Below are positions 36,891 through 48,864 of a stretch of DNA of 64,000 bases, piece after piece. Source of the stretch: Ceratotherium simum simum (taxonomy: Eukaryota; Chordata; Mammalia; Perissodactyla; Rhinocerotidae); the NCBI RefSeq assembly GCF_000283155.1, contig NW_004454177.1:2659785-2723784 (forward strand). The letters are read 5' to 3'. The notes beneath the pieces are model-generated. The model was not told the DNA's origin. It worked only from the letters and a program-made list of their open reading frames with translations, and ran no database searches. The translations under genes were made by a program, and so were the position numbers. How positions within the stretch are numbered: the stretch's first letter is position 1; each line of letters opens with the position of its first letter.

Positions 36891-38719
36891 AGAAATGGCC
36901 ATGGGCTCAAGGCGAGCATTCACTCCCAGCTCACAACAATCGTCACCACACCCACAGCGACACACCTTGGTCCACGTCACCCCACGTTGTCTCTCAGCCC
37001 CCCAGCATGCCCTAGCATTCCCAAGAGGTTAAATGATTTGTCTCATCACTCAGGTGAGGGGAAGAATCTGCTGCCACCCAAGCCCCTAGCTCTGAGTTGT
37101 TATAAATAGAAGGGAGGACCAATAAATTGCTTGTTGTATGAACGTACTGATTGCTCGTGCATTCACTTACTGGTTAAGTCTGCACTGAGGCCTACTAGGT
37201 GCCAGGCACCCTCAGAGGCTCTTTAATCATCTCCTACCTGTCAAGAGCACACAGAGCATTTTGAGGGGAAACCTTGGCGTTGCAGGTCTGACTGGCAATA
37301 AGAAATTTACAATAAAACCACCAAAATCTGTGCAGTCACTGAGGCTTACTCAGGAGGATGGGGCCCTTAACAGAATGAGTCACACATTGTCTTCATTCAT
37401 TTCCTCTGCCACCACGTCTTTCAAATTGGTCAAAGATCAGGATGTCCTAGACATCCACAGCCTGTAGTCCTCATCACTCCTACACAGCCTCTCTCCAGAA
37501 CACAGTTCGTGGAGGACAAATAAGGCAATCTGGTTCATTTCTCGGCCTCACTAGCAGGGAAATACAAAGCAGCATTTTTAAAATTCTACAGTGAAGTATA
37601 AAACAAATATCCTGTCCTTCCACGGCGAGGACAGAGGCAGCTGCTAAATGCCAGGAACTACGGGACGGGCCCGAGGAAACCAAAGACACGCTCTCGGGGT
37701 CCAAGAATAACAAGGTGTCCTCAAACCATCCATGTGCACGACCTAAATGCTAGGTATGCAAATCGCCCCTCCGTGTCCCCTTTCCAGACCGTGTTCTCAC
37801 CATATTTAGTCAACTCATTATCCTCCCTGGACTCCCACCTCGGAAGGAGAGCTGAAATCTAGTTTAAGAGATCCCTGCAGAGCCCCTGCTCGTGGAACCT
37901 CAGCTCACTCACTTGACTTTCGCGTTTCCTCAGATGCTTCACCCACAGAATGCATTAACTACTTTGCTGATAAATTCAGGCTGCCCATTTTACAGATGAG
38001 AAAACAAAGGGAAAAATGACCTTGGACTAAAAAACTTAGCATTTCACTACAATCTCCTTAGCTGCAGTCATGAGCACTCTTGAGAAAATATTAGATACCT
38101 TTTCCTTTCTCTTTACCGAAAGGGTGATAATCATATTTTCATTGACGTAACAGTATCAGTTCAGCGAGACTTATCTTTATTTCTCATTGATCTTCGGCAA
38201 GTAGACTCTATCCACCATCGACCTCTCTGTGCCACTCCCTCCTGGAGAACCTCACTTTGCCATTTAGCAAAAAGCACACTTTGCTGTCCCAAGAGGGCTC
38301 CCTATTAAGAAGAACCTATTAAAAAAATTTGTCATAAAAATAATCACCCCTTAATTTCCCAGTTGGTAAGTGAGAAAAAGAAGAAAGTGTCAGGGCCAGA
38401 AGGAACCTCAGAGAACATCTAAACCAACTTCCACATTTTGCAGGTACGGTTTAGCCCACACGAAGATTTCGAGGCGGTGTTCCACACTGCCTTCAGACCC
38501 CGGGCCCAGAGCAGGGCCCACGGGCAGAGAGAGCACAGCGAGGCCCCCTCACTGGTGTTAACTGGCTGCTGAGCACCTGAGCCAGGACTAGCCTGAAATG
38601 AGGATTCACCCACGAACCCAAAGGCATTTCTATGAGCTCTTCAGGATGGTTCCAGACCACCTGCTCTCCCTGACCCTCCTTTCTGGCTCTGCAGCTTCAC
38701 CGTGAACAGCCCCCCACCT

Positions 38720-39115
38720 CGTTCACTCAATAAATATTTATCGAGCACTTACTATACATCAGATGCCAAGCTACGTGTTAGGAAAACAGCAGACTTCCAG
38801 GTCCTGCCTCATGGCTCTTAAATTAGTAGGGAAAACAAACATTAAACAATTAATTCCACGAATAATGGTTAAATTACAGTTGTTAAATCGGGGGGTGGAG
38901 GTGCACAACCTTGTGTAGGGGAAGAGTGTGGCTGCACTGAAGACATGACCTACAGCAGATACCAAGGACAAAGAGGGAGGAGAGAGGGAAAAGGGGATGG
39001 AGAAGAGAGATCCAGGTGGAGGGGCAAAAGCCAGGGACGGGGAGGGACTCAGGACTTGTCATATTTGAAAAGTTCAAAGGGAATTAGTGTAGCCAGGAGA
39101 GCCAAGGAGGGGGGG
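38720..39115 (-). mobile_element. L2 (antisense)
   Basis: TCACTCAATAAATATTTATC, GAGCACTTACTATACATCAG and GACTTCCAGGTCCTGCCTCA are the reverse complement of the L2 terminus (consensus TCAACAAATATTTATTGAGC). Diverged downstream. Confidence 0.65.
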
Positions 39116-39234
39116 AATTATATGAGATCTCTAGGTTTTAAAGGGGGAAAAAAGAGTTCATAGCAAAAAAGGCCAGGGACCACTGCCTGAAAGCAAGGTT
39201 TTCACTGGAATATTTATGAGAGGCAAATGTGCCA

Positions 39235-39470
39235 CAGTCAAGGAGACCAGTCAGAGGCTTGGGTTTGAGTCTTGGTCTCTCCAATTTACTAGCTGCATAA
39301 CTGTGGGTACAGCACTTCACCTTTCTGGGCCTCAAGATATTCATCTGTGAAATGAGAATAATAATAATTCTTATCTTCCCAACTTTACAGGACTGTTATA
39401 AGAATCAGATGAGATGTTATCCACGAAGATATTTCATAAACTTCAAAATGCTAAAACATTATTTCCTTTT
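39235..39470 (+). mobile_element. MIR SINE (sense)
   Basis: GGCTTGGGTTTGAGTCTTGG, TTACTAGCTGCATAACTGTG, TTCATCTGTGAAATGAGAAT and AATCAGATGAGATGTTATCC follow MIR from tRNA head to tail. Confidence 0.8.
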
Positions 39471-40141
39471 GTTATTGGTATATTCTTTATACCAAAATAA
39501 ACTATTCTTCACAAAATGGCTCCATATAAAAAAATAACATGAGCATCACCAGGGCTGGGACATTGAGGCCTAAGAGCAAGCAATGACATATAAAATGATG
39601 AAACACTGCACACCTGAGCCAAGCTCAGAACTCACGGCCAAGTGTGGACTCAGGCAGTCTGCTCCTCACTCCACAGCCCAGCTCAGAAACCTGGGAAACA
39701 CAATCGCTGGTTCCCAAGGCTCCAGCACATTAGTGGCACTGATTTCTAGCACTTTCTTCACCCCAAAGGGAAAGTATTTAAACATTACATCCTAGAACTG
39801 AAGGCCTCAAGACCTCACCATACCAGTGGCATCTTTACCACACTGTGAGGGAAGGGAACAGAGAGGAGAGGGCACCTCACATCCAACACCACACGAGATG
39901 CCCTCTGAGCTCCCAGGAGGGCAAGGCACTCAGCAGAGGCCCCCGGACACCCCTCTGCTAGATTAACTCCCCCAACCCTGAGTTGATGGCCCTCTCACCT
40001 CTATCCAACCCTCCACATGCAGTCCTTAATTCTTCTCCTCTAAAGATTCAAGGCCTTGTTTCTGCCATCACCCTTCCAGCACACCTTGCCAAATTCAGCA
40101 AACCACAGGCAAAGTTAACTGCAGGATTTTTTTTTAAACTA

Positions 40142-40353
40142 CAGTCATGTGCCACATAACAATGATTCGGTCAACAACAGATCGCATATACGACGGTGGC
40201 CCCATGAGATTAGCAACATACAGCGTACGTGTGTAGTAGGCTATACCATCTAGGTTTGTGTAAGTACACTCTATGATGTTCGCACAACAACGAAATCACC
40301 TAACGATGCATTTCTTAGAACGTGTCCCTGTCGTTAAGAGACATATGCTGTAC
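40142..40353. mobile_element. non-autonomous DNA transposon with inverted ends
   Basis: Begins CAGTCATGTGCCACATAAC and ends GTCGTTAAGAGACATATGCT GTACTC; the ends are imperfect inverted repeats. The interior CGCATATACGACGGTGGCCC and GGCTATACCATCTAGGTTTG is a familiar dispersed mammalian element, but I am not sure of its family name. Confidence 0.65.
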
Positions 40354-41987
40354 TCAGTGAGAAAACTTCAGGGAACTAAACATACACACATGAGGTAAGG
40401 CACAGGTACACAGTCTCATGTTACTCAATTAACTGAGCACAAGTTTAAAACATTCAAGTCTCTTCCAACATACTCCCATAGTTTCATAGGCCACTCACCC
40501 ACCTCTGCTCTGTCCGCACTCCTTGCCAACAGCAGGTCCCTCTGCTGAGATCCTTGGGCAGGCCAGGGCTAGTCTTTCTCCCCAGGTCCCTGGGCAGACC
40601 CACATGGTACTGTCTGGCATGTATCCCCTGGGCTGATAGAGACACGGCGTCCTTTATCCGGGCCCCGAACCCCATATATGGCTCCTTTCATAAGCACCCA
40701 CTTGGGCTTCCCCAGTGACAATCCTTAAACAAGCCTTTCTCCCAAGGTAGCTTTTAACCTGGGCCCTCCAAGCTCAATCAGGTCATCCTAGCTTTTCCCA
40801 ATTTCTTCTGGGCACAGAGGTTTCCCAAGAGTTAAAAATTTCATCATGACACTATTCACCTCCCCAGCCCATACAAGTAGATCAGATCTCACGTCAGTAC
40901 CAACTACCATATCAAAATCCCAATTCAAGACCCACTCAATTCAGGACCCACTCACTGGCTCAAACCCACATTTATTTCATGTAAGAATCACTCTCACCAT
41001 CTTCCCCCCAGATCCCCTTCAGTCACAGCTATTTGGGGGAAGAGGGTTTCTACTCAACAGGCTAGTCTCTTTCCTAAATAAGAGAATCAGTATTAGTTAC
41101 CTTCATTTAAAAAACAAAAAAAGGGGGAGGAGATAATAAACAGCACATTGGCCCCTACACAGCACAAAATGCGTCTGATATACATACATCTTTTATTGCC
41201 CTTGTCTGCCACTCAGATCTGGGACGTAATCACATCAGCCTGCCTTTCTGAGAAACCGTAGCCGTGTTTTTAATCTAATTCAGGGGACTGGAGATAAATC
41301 ATCATGAAGGGTCCCGATTTTCCGAGCCAAGAGCCTGCAGCGGCAGCAACAGCAATGGCATGCTAAGTTAAAGGGCAGCCAGGAAGGGGAGTTACATGCA
41401 GTGATGAAGACCACACGCCCACACTGTTTGTCTTCATGCCAGCCTGCAGGGTTGCAGGGATGAAAGACAGACCCAGCTACATGGAGGTAAGTCAACAAGA
41501 GCACAGGAAGCAGAGGGCAGGGGTAGGGAGATGGCCCCACTGTTAAGGCATTGTTTACATCTTTCACTGCTAAACAGATGTGCAGGGTCTGCACACCCCC
41601 TCGGCAAAGCTCAGTACAAGTGGGCTGCTTGTGCAAGGCCACATCAGGAGGGAAGGCACAGAGGTCAGCCATTGTCACCCAAATCACCAATGGAAGGAGG
41701 CAACTGTGCAGAGGCATCCCCTAAGATGACCACTGCATCCACTGCACCCTGCACAGCCCCCTGATGCATTCCTACCCAGAAGAGAAAGGCCACTGTGTCC
41801 TGACATTCAATTTGGCAGTCAGCAGCCACCGAAACCTGGGGTTCAGGCTACAGCCCTCAATTCTTGCTTTCCCTCCTCTGTTTGTGGTGGAAACAAATGC
41901 AGGCCTTTGCTGTAACCACAGCGTCTCTCCTGGATGAAGCAGAAGTTGCATACCACCAGGAAAAGGAGGCCTCCCACATCCCATTAA

Positions 41988-42205
41988 AGCTACACCATCT
42001 AACTCAGTAGCCAAGGGCCACATGTGGCCACTTAAGCTTAAATTTAAATTGATTAAAATTAAATGTAAGAAAATATGTTCTTCAGTCATACCAGCCACAT
42101 TTCAAGTGCTCAACTGCCATATATGGCTAGTGGACACACTGGATAGCACAGATATAAAATATTTCCATCATCGCAGAAAGATCGATCAAATAGCACTATA
42201 TTAGA
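41988..42205. mobile_element. hAT-type DNA transposon remnant
   Basis: GGGCCACATGTGGCCACTTA, AGCCACATTTCAAGTGCTCA and TATATGGCTAGTGGACACAC match a known Charlie-type family that carries ACATGTGGCT motifs. It is rearranged and diverged. Confidence 0.55.
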
Positions 42206-43463
42206 TCTGTTATGGGGCCAAGAAGATAGGATCTTCTGGCTCTTGACTAGTAGCAGTGATATGATCCTGAATGTTATTATTATTACTAACAATTACCCAG
42301 TGGACAATAGAATTTTGTAATTATTTTTAACTCACTATTGTGGTCGTGATTGTTATCAAGTTCCATTTTTATGGAACCGACCCCAAAATGCACAAAGCAT
42401 TCCTCATGTTGCAATAAAAAATGGAGGGTCTCACAATATCATAGGATGAATCCCAAATCTTGACTTTGATCGGCAGCCCACCCTGCCTTCTCTGATTTAT
42501 AGCATCATCAGCCACTTCAATGCTAGAAGGCTGCCCATGCCACTTCTTTGAAGGCCCAAGGTTCACAGGTCGATAAACCAATAAATTAGGTCGAAATTAA
42601 CTGCGGCTCATTTTAAACTGAGGGAAATTGATTTTTGCATCTACGTGGCTGGACTGAATATGCCAAGTGCCGATGGATTCTGGCGTACCTAGAGAATGCA
42701 CAGGAAGGTTCTGTGCTCAACAAAGAGAATGCCTTACCCCTACAGCCCAGACCACTTCTGGAGAAATACTAATGCATGAATATTCAAACTGAAATGTAGA
42801 GAGCTCTCCTTTACTTTCCATCACAACTAAATCTGAAAAAGCAGAGGAAAGGTTAATGTAATACCTCAGCTTTAATATATTTCTATGCAGTCAACTCTCA
42901 ATTATTTGCATCTGAATTATTGTCGAAAATTCTAAACTCCAAACTGGCTTTCTCTGAGGACATTTATGTCAGCCATTTCGCATATCAGCTGCTCAAAGAA
43001 TGCAAACTCATTTTAATATTCACTTAAGCAAAACTGAATTAGGAAGGTAAACTGACGCTTAAAAAAAAAAGACTAAATAATTACATAGCAAAGGCAATTA
43101 AGTTATTTTTTGGGTTACTTGCTCTCCAGATTATTAGAATGCTCCTGCGTCAGTCCATCACAGTAGACAGTACAAGCCTGGCTCCATCTATCTCTGGCCC
43201 TGGGATTAAACAAGACAATACAAAGATGGCTGTCATCTCTAAGGAGGAACAAACCAAAATATGACAACGAAACGTTCCTACATCTATCTTTTGCTTTGAG
43301 ATGTTAGCTGCTGTTAGCCTCTTTCTCCTGGATCCCAGGTCTCAAAGCAATTTATTAAGCATACCATTAACTTCATTTTACAGAATGTAAAGAAAACATT
43401 CTCAAAAACAACATGAGTTAAAACCGAGATCCATGATCTCCGCATTCTGACATTCTCACAAAC

Positions 43464-43492
43464 CTGGGCTTTACATCTCTAGGGAACTGCTC
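43464..43492 (+). repeat. 29-base direct repeat, copy 1
   Basis: Identical to 44675-44703 over 29 bases (starts CTGGGCTTTACATCTCTAGG). Flanks differ on both sides. Confidence 0.85.
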
Positions 43493-43719
43493 TCCAGCAT
43501 CTTTTCAAGTCAAGAGAGGGCTATATAATGCTGTTCTCCTGGCCCGCAGGAATCCTCAAAGTGGAATGAAAATGAGTTTTCTTTCACCTGGCCTGCAGAA
43601 AAAGTAATAGCCTATTTTATACTATGACAGTTCAGGTAACTCCCTTCCTATTGACAGTCATAAGGCTATAAATATATTTTGGAGCTAGAGTTAATCTCAT
43701 TACTCATGAAAATCAGTGG

Positions 43720-43968
43720 CTATGGATAACAGAAACCACTGATCTTTCAAGTTTTAAATTTTATGTACATATTTGTTATATATGCACATAATGTTTCTGG
43801 AAGGACATAGGAAAAACTGATGACAGTGGTTGCCAACTGGGAAGGGACACTGAGTGAACGGGGGCCACAAGAGGAAGGGAAATTTACTTCTCACTACGTA
43901 CTCTTTTGTACAAATTTTGTTTTGTAAACGTATTACCTACTGAAGGCTAAATAAATAAATTGGATGGC
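43720..43968 (+). mobile_element. old LINE-1 3' fragment
   Basis: TTTCTGGAAGGACATAGG, GACAGTGGTTGCCAACTGGG, CTCTTTTGTACAAATTTTG and the A-rich end AAATAAATAAAT fit an old L1-type 3' end. Confidence 0.5.
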
Positions 43969-44674
43969 TTTTCATTTCATCCCTTTAATTCTCCATCTCC
44001 TCACTCCTCTCCCTGTCCCCTTTCCTCCCATTCCTTCTACCTCTCAAAGCCTCCACCCACCATGCCCCAAGACACACAAGCTATTAATGAACTAAATAGT
44101 GGCTAGAGACCGGGCAAAGAACTGCACACAGTAAGAGATGCCAAGTGGAACCAGGAAGTTTTTCAAGGTCACATCCCTTATCGAGCCAACCCAACAAGCC
44201 AAGCAACTCTTCACCTATGTAGAAGGCAACTTGGGAAACAGCAAAGGCTTTGCCTTCTCATATTTTGGAAGCATACAGGTCAAACATCCTAACTCCAGAA
44301 TCAACTAGCCAATTCTTTCCCAAGCAAGAGCATCGTGTGAGAATCTACTCCAAAGAGATCTAAAACTAAACAGTATTTCACCCCCAAAGGAGGCTCTTTG
44401 TCTCAAGGCCTTGTGCTGTAACAGACACTTTATTTTCAGTCTCAAATCAGGACACTGAATACTCCCTGGCCTCTAAAAAGCAGGAATTATGAAGAGAGAG
44501 CTCATTGGAAGAAAAATAAACCTGTAAATCCTGTTAGGCTTTGCGTTTCATTCCAAAGGATTTTTCTCCAAAACAATACCATTAGCAATACCATGATGGC
44601 CCTAAAAGGGAGGATTCTGTACAATAAATCCCAGCTTTTCTTTCAAAATAACCCCCAGGACAGCACAGGAAAAT

Positions 44675-44703
44675 CTGGGCTTTACATCTCTAGGGAACTG
44701 CTC
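44675..44703 (+). repeat. 29-base direct repeat, copy 2
   Basis: Second exact copy of the sequence at 43464-43492, about 1.2 kb away in the same orientation. Confidence 0.85.
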
Positions 44704-44829
44704 CATCCTCCACTACTCTCATCCTCACCCCCGAGTGGGCTGACTCGTTTTCACTCTCCATTTGTGGGATCTAAATACCTTTTCTACAACATGGATCTTC
44801 TTCCTGCTCCCAAGCCTCTCTTCTCCCAG

Positions 44830-45140
44830 GGGGTCAGTCAGTCCACAAATATTCATTAAGGGCCTCCCAAGTGCCAAGGACACAGAGAAGAGAAAGACTT
44901 GATCCACACCCTCAAGGAGCAAACAGGGAGGTGAGACAGTGAAACAAGCAGTTCTAACACAAGATGGAAGTGCTATAACCCAGCTCTAAAGAACTCTTCC
45001 CAGCGGAGCCTGCGAATACCGGGTCTTCTTTGGATGCTAATGAATGGAACAGGGGTTTCACAGGCAAAGACAGGAGTGGGGCAAGACCATTCCAGGCAGA
45101 GGAAAAAGCGAGTATGATGGCACTGAGGCACGGAGCTGAC
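44830..45140 (-). mobile_element. L2 (antisense)
   Basis: GTCAGTCCACAAATATTCAT, CCCAAGTGCCAAGGACACAG and TTCCAGGCAGAGGAAAAAGC are the reverse complement of the L2 3' region. Confidence 0.6.
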
Positions 45141-48100
45141 ATAAAATCAGGAAGAAATTCAGTGTGGCAGGAATTATGGAATCCCCATTCCTGGACTTGG
45201 CCCTTTTTAAAAGGGGCTCAATTTCTGAACTGTGAACTTGGGCAGAAAAGTCCTAATATCTGATAGCAAATTGTTTTCACCACTATCACCGTATTTCATT
45301 GTTATAAACCTGCCTCTAAATAATCATGGCAGAAACTAGTCTCCTACACTGAGGAACATGAGGATGAATGTGGTCAAAATAACTAAGCCAAGTTTACTCC
45401 ATAGGGTTAGGGGAGCCAGAGAAAGAACCGACTTTCTCCAGCCCAGGGCTCTTCCTCAGATGCCTCCCTGCAAAGGCCCTCCTTGCTCCTCTCCCTGAAG
45501 CTCATGGCTTTAACATCACCCCTAGGGCTTCTTCAATCAGGCAGCTTCTGCTTCCAGCCCTAATCTGTGCTGCCAGGGATCCTCTTAACCCCACTCAAAG
45601 GTCAGAGGGCAAGAAGCTGCAAAGTGTCTGAGCCCACTGACCCTTTATCACTCCATCTCCCACGCCCTCCCATACCAGACACCCACTAACACCTCACTGT
45701 AGAGTTGTGGCAGGTTTACGGCGTCCGTGCTACTTGTTCCTGTCTAGTACATTTACATGCCGGCATTTGCATCTGCTTTATCTCCTCCTTAAATTGTAGT
45801 TTTCTAAAAGCAGGGATGAAAAATTCCCTGCCCCCATCTGCATCTCCAAGTCTATATAGAATCACACTCAATTCAAGCAATACTATGGGAAAACACTGCA
45901 ATTCCTTAGGTTTACAAGTTAAGGGGCTGGGGGGGAGGGGCGGGAGTTGTGTATAAATTGGAGCTTGGCTTCGGGCTAGACATAGAATGGCCACACAATT
46001 TATACTCCACACCCTGACACTTTTGAGAGTGAAGGCAGCACTTTTCATAACCAGCAGGGACAATTTATAAACCAGGTCTGTCCCAGGGAAAGCAGCGGTA
46101 AATGGTCACCCTTGCTAGAAAGGTCATTCCAAATAGATGTGAGTTACTCCGGAGCTCCAAGAGGGGCATTGCCAAGCCCCCTTCAGTCACTGATTCCTGT
46201 GCTCGTGGTCTGAAGGGTCTGCACCAGATAGAGCTTGTGGCAGAAAGCCCAGTACCAGGAAGTTCTTCCTTCTTTCTAACTCAAAGCCTTAAAGATTCAA
46301 GTTAATCCTACTTTTATTAACCTCAGGGCAACAGAGAACAATGGCTAGGGAGGCAGCCTCAGAGAAATCACACTGCCGCGTCTTCACCGTTGGTGGGAAT
46401 TCCTCATTATGAGTGCAACTGCTAGTTCTCCATCCTTCAACTGAACCGAACTCAATCTGGCTGGCTCAGAAATATAAAAGCGTTTCGGAGTCACTCCCAG
46501 TGAGAACCGTGTTCATCTTTAACTTGCCCCAAATCCCCAGCGGCTTTCACAAACCAAACCCAAGGAAGACATAGCATCTGTATGCATAGTTTTGAGACCA
46601 AGAAGCTCTTCCCTCAGTTAAAACTTTAGCTGCGGGGGACCTGAGCTCTGGAAGGCATGGTCTCCCCTGCTCCCCACTCCCAGCCCCCAGATTGCTGATT
46701 CAAGCCCAGAGCAGAGTGGGGCTGACTGGGAAGACTCAGTAACAAGGGAGCTTCTCTTCCCCCCTCCCTCTCCATCAGGATGCTGGAGTCCCTGTTGAGA
46801 GCAAGGACCTTGCTGACTTCTTTTCAACAATACAAAAAAGAAGTTTCAGATGGCGTGGGGTGGGGTGGAGGGGACAAGGATCTGGACTCGAGAGGGAACA
46901 GAGCCAGCAGGTTCCAGCAGCCCCCACTCACCAGCAGTTCCATGCCCACCGGCACACGCTCTTGCCCAGGGGCTGACAACGGATGGAAGTCAAATGCTCC
47001 CACCTACTCGCCACCATCCCTCCCCCTTTCAGTTACATATATTATATTTATAACATATATTTTATAGGATTTAAAAAGAAGTATTTAAGAAGCATTTTAT
47101 AAAGACAGGGCAACTATTCGACCACTGAGACAATGCAGACAATAACTAAATAGCAGGCAATCCTGCCCCGTGTGACCTTGGGCTGGTCCCTTCACCGTTC
47201 CCAGCTTTGCTTTCTTCAACAAGACGACACAACAGAGCCAGGTTCTTCCTGGCTCCAAGGGTTGAACGTTGAACTCTATATATTTCCTGAAGAAATGGCT
47301 AAAGGAAAACCGGTGAAGAGAGGCAGAACCCAGACTAATCTTTTAATTTCTACTTTAAGGGAACATTTTGACTCTAGAAATCGTGCAACTTACCACCTCC
47401 ATGGGTCCCCCTCTTTCTCCCCCACCGACCTGCCAGGTCTTGTGATGTCAATCTTAACCCCGGGACCGGGAGTCTCGTGAGGCAATAACATGGTCAAATT
47501 AATTTTGCCAACACTGATACAAACACACAAACTCGGTTTGCAATTCCTAGCAGTAAGTTCGGCCATAAAAGTGAAATTCATGTTACTTATGATCTAATAA
47601 ACCTATTGCCTGGATAGAAATAAATCATTTACTGAATAATAATGCCCACCAAATTCTTGCAGTCTTTCAAATCCCCAAGTGCCATAAGGGATATTCCTGT
47701 TCAACATAAAGTCAATATCTTGGGGGAGGGGGGAGGTTCCAACCGCCCCCCAAAAAAAATTCAGCTCTTACACACACACATACTCCTCTGGCTTTGGCTA
47801 TACAAGACAAGCAAGCTTTCGGGGTTGCCCACCCTAATTGAGGTTAAAAATGGTAAGCGTGGCACGTTCTGTGTAAGTGTACTGCAACCGCAGGGTGCTC
47901 GCCTCCACTGCCAACTGATGATACACTAAAGAAAATCCGTTTTTTATCCACACGTAAAATGAAGCTGCACCCCTCCTATACCTGCCGGAAACTACACCGG
48001 TGTGCACAGACCCTGGGGAAACAGGCACTGCACCCCGCGAGTTACCTGGAACACGTTTGCTAATATCGACAGGAAGAAGGAAAGATCAATGCATTCAAGC

Positions 48101-48260
48101 GCTGACGGTTGTACTCATGTGTGGGGGGAAAAAACAAATGCAAGCCGGGAAGTCCCCAGTGGTGCCTGCACCTGGGAGGCGACTGCAAAGGATGGATGCG
48201 GGGGTGAGGAAGTGCAGGGAGAGGAAGGAGCTGGAGGAAGGCGGGCTGCAAACTGCTCAC

Positions 48261-48536
48261 CTGTCCGTACACCTTGATGGGCTCTGGCTGCAGGGGAGCG
48301 CTCCGTCGCCTCCGGAGCGGCTTCTCGTCCGCCCCCCGGGTAGCCTCGCGCGCCCACAGCCGCAGCTCGCTCGGGTCGCCCTGCACCACGAGGAAGCCCT
48401 GGTCCTGGGGCAACGGCGCGCGGCCGCCGTGCAGGGTCTGCGTCCAGACCTCGCAGAGAGCCCCGGGCGGCAGCAGCGCGACCAGGGCGAATAGGAAGGG
48501 GAGTCGCGACTCCCTCCTGCTACTCCGTGTCGCCAT
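48261..48536 (-). CDS. SORL1: SORL1 exon 1 coding part: signal peptide, propeptide, furin site
   Basis: Codes residues 1-92 (276 bases, ending in phase 0). The ATG at 48536 has a good context (A at -3, G at +4), and the protein starts [10 protein letters not shown] as in other SORL1 proteins. Residues 11-28 are a hydrophobic signal peptide ending PPGALC. Residues 29-78 are the propeptide, ending in the basic run RRRR (75-78) before SAPLQPEP, the expected furin site (RRKR in human, from memory). In the family the propeptide blocks early ligand binding until it is removed in the Golgi. The exon ends ...KVYGQ and the donor reads CAG|GTGAGC at 48260-48255. Compared with my recollection of human SORL1, three residues are missing in the acidic/basic stretch before DEKPLRR, without a frame change. 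Confidence 0.97.
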
Positions 48537-48631
48537 GTTCGGGCGAACGCTGCTGCAGGTGGCGCCGCCGCCAGGAGAGAATGTGCAGCGCGAGGCCGGG
48601 AGAGCGGCCGGGCCGGGGCCGCGCGCGCCGC
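48537..48631 (-). other. SORL1: SORL1 5'UTR (partial, runs into assembly gap)
   Basis: GC-rich sequence directly upstream of the SORL1 ATG with no in-frame intron signal. It runs into a block of N, so the transcription start cannot be placed. The bases around the start codon, GAACATGG, fit a strong initiation context. Confidence 0.7.
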
Positions 48632-48731
48632 NNNNNNNNNNNNNNNNNNNNNNNNNNNNNNNNNNNNNNNNNNNNNNNNNNNNNNNNNNNNNNNNNNNNN
48701 NNNNNNNNNNNNNNNNNNNNNNNNNNNNNNN
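48632..48731. other. assembly gap (100 N)
   Basis: Exactly 100 N in a row, the usual placeholder for a gap of unknown size. Both edges are extremely GC-rich (GCGCGCGCCGC and CGCCACCACCGCC), which explains a sequencing dropout. Open frames that appear to cross the gap are artefacts. Confidence 0.99.
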
Positions 48732-48777
48732 CGCCACCACCGCCGCCGCCGGGTCCCGCTCGGCTCGGCGCGGCGCC

Positions 48778-48785
48778 GTCACGTG
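48778..48785. promoter_or_regulatory. E-box GTCACGTG, CLEAR-like, in SORL1 promoter
   Basis: The palindromic CACGTG core with a 5' GT half fits the binding site of bHLH-zip factors (USF, MITF/TFEB). It lies about 240 bases upstream of the SORL1 ATG, not counting unknown gap length. Function is inferred from the motif alone. Confidence 0.4.
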
Positions 48786-48856
48786 TGAGGCTCGCAGCCG
48801 CGTCCCCTTCGCGCACTTTCCGCGCTCGGCGGCCTCGGCGGCGACTGTGGCCCCTC

Positions 48857-48864
48857 CCCCGCCC
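48857..48864 (-). promoter_or_regulatory. GC box (Sp-family site)
   Basis: CCCCGCCC on the plus strand, inside a C-rich run (48851-48864), reads GGGCGGGG in the direction of SORL1. Such sites are usual in TATA-less CpG-island promoters. Confidence 0.4.

Larger units (their letters stand above)
32226..48260 (-). other. SORL1: SORL1 intron 1
   Basis: 16,035 bases between donor GTGAGC (48260-48255) and the acceptor of exon 2. The part next to exon 1 keeps a raised GC content. Named repeats are sparse and listed separately. The stretches 32640-35800, 37230-38700, 45150-48200 and most of 40360-43700 contain nothing I recognise; they could hold enhancers that cannot be seen by eye. An unassigned old repeat may lie at about 32870-33300. 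Confidence 0.9.
1..48631 (-). other. SORL1: SORL1 gene, 5' part (promoter-proximal exons 1-6)
   Basis: Six minus-strand exons splice into one 310-codon open frame that closely follows the N-terminus of human SORL1 (compared from memory). SORL1 is a type I membrane sorting receptor of the VPS10P and LDL-receptor families. It moves cargo such as the amyloid precursor protein between Golgi, endosomes and cell surface, working with retromer. The full protein is about 2,214 residues; only the signal peptide, propeptide and early VPS10P propeller are encoded here. The 10CC module, YWTD propeller, complement-type repeats, fibronectin III domains, membrane anchor and tail must lie beyond base 1. Introns in gene order are about 16.0, 7.8, 6.6, 1.4 and 6.0 kb, then more than 9.7 kb. 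All splice sites seen are GT/AG. I saw no stop or frameshift in the coding exons. Confidence 0.96.
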
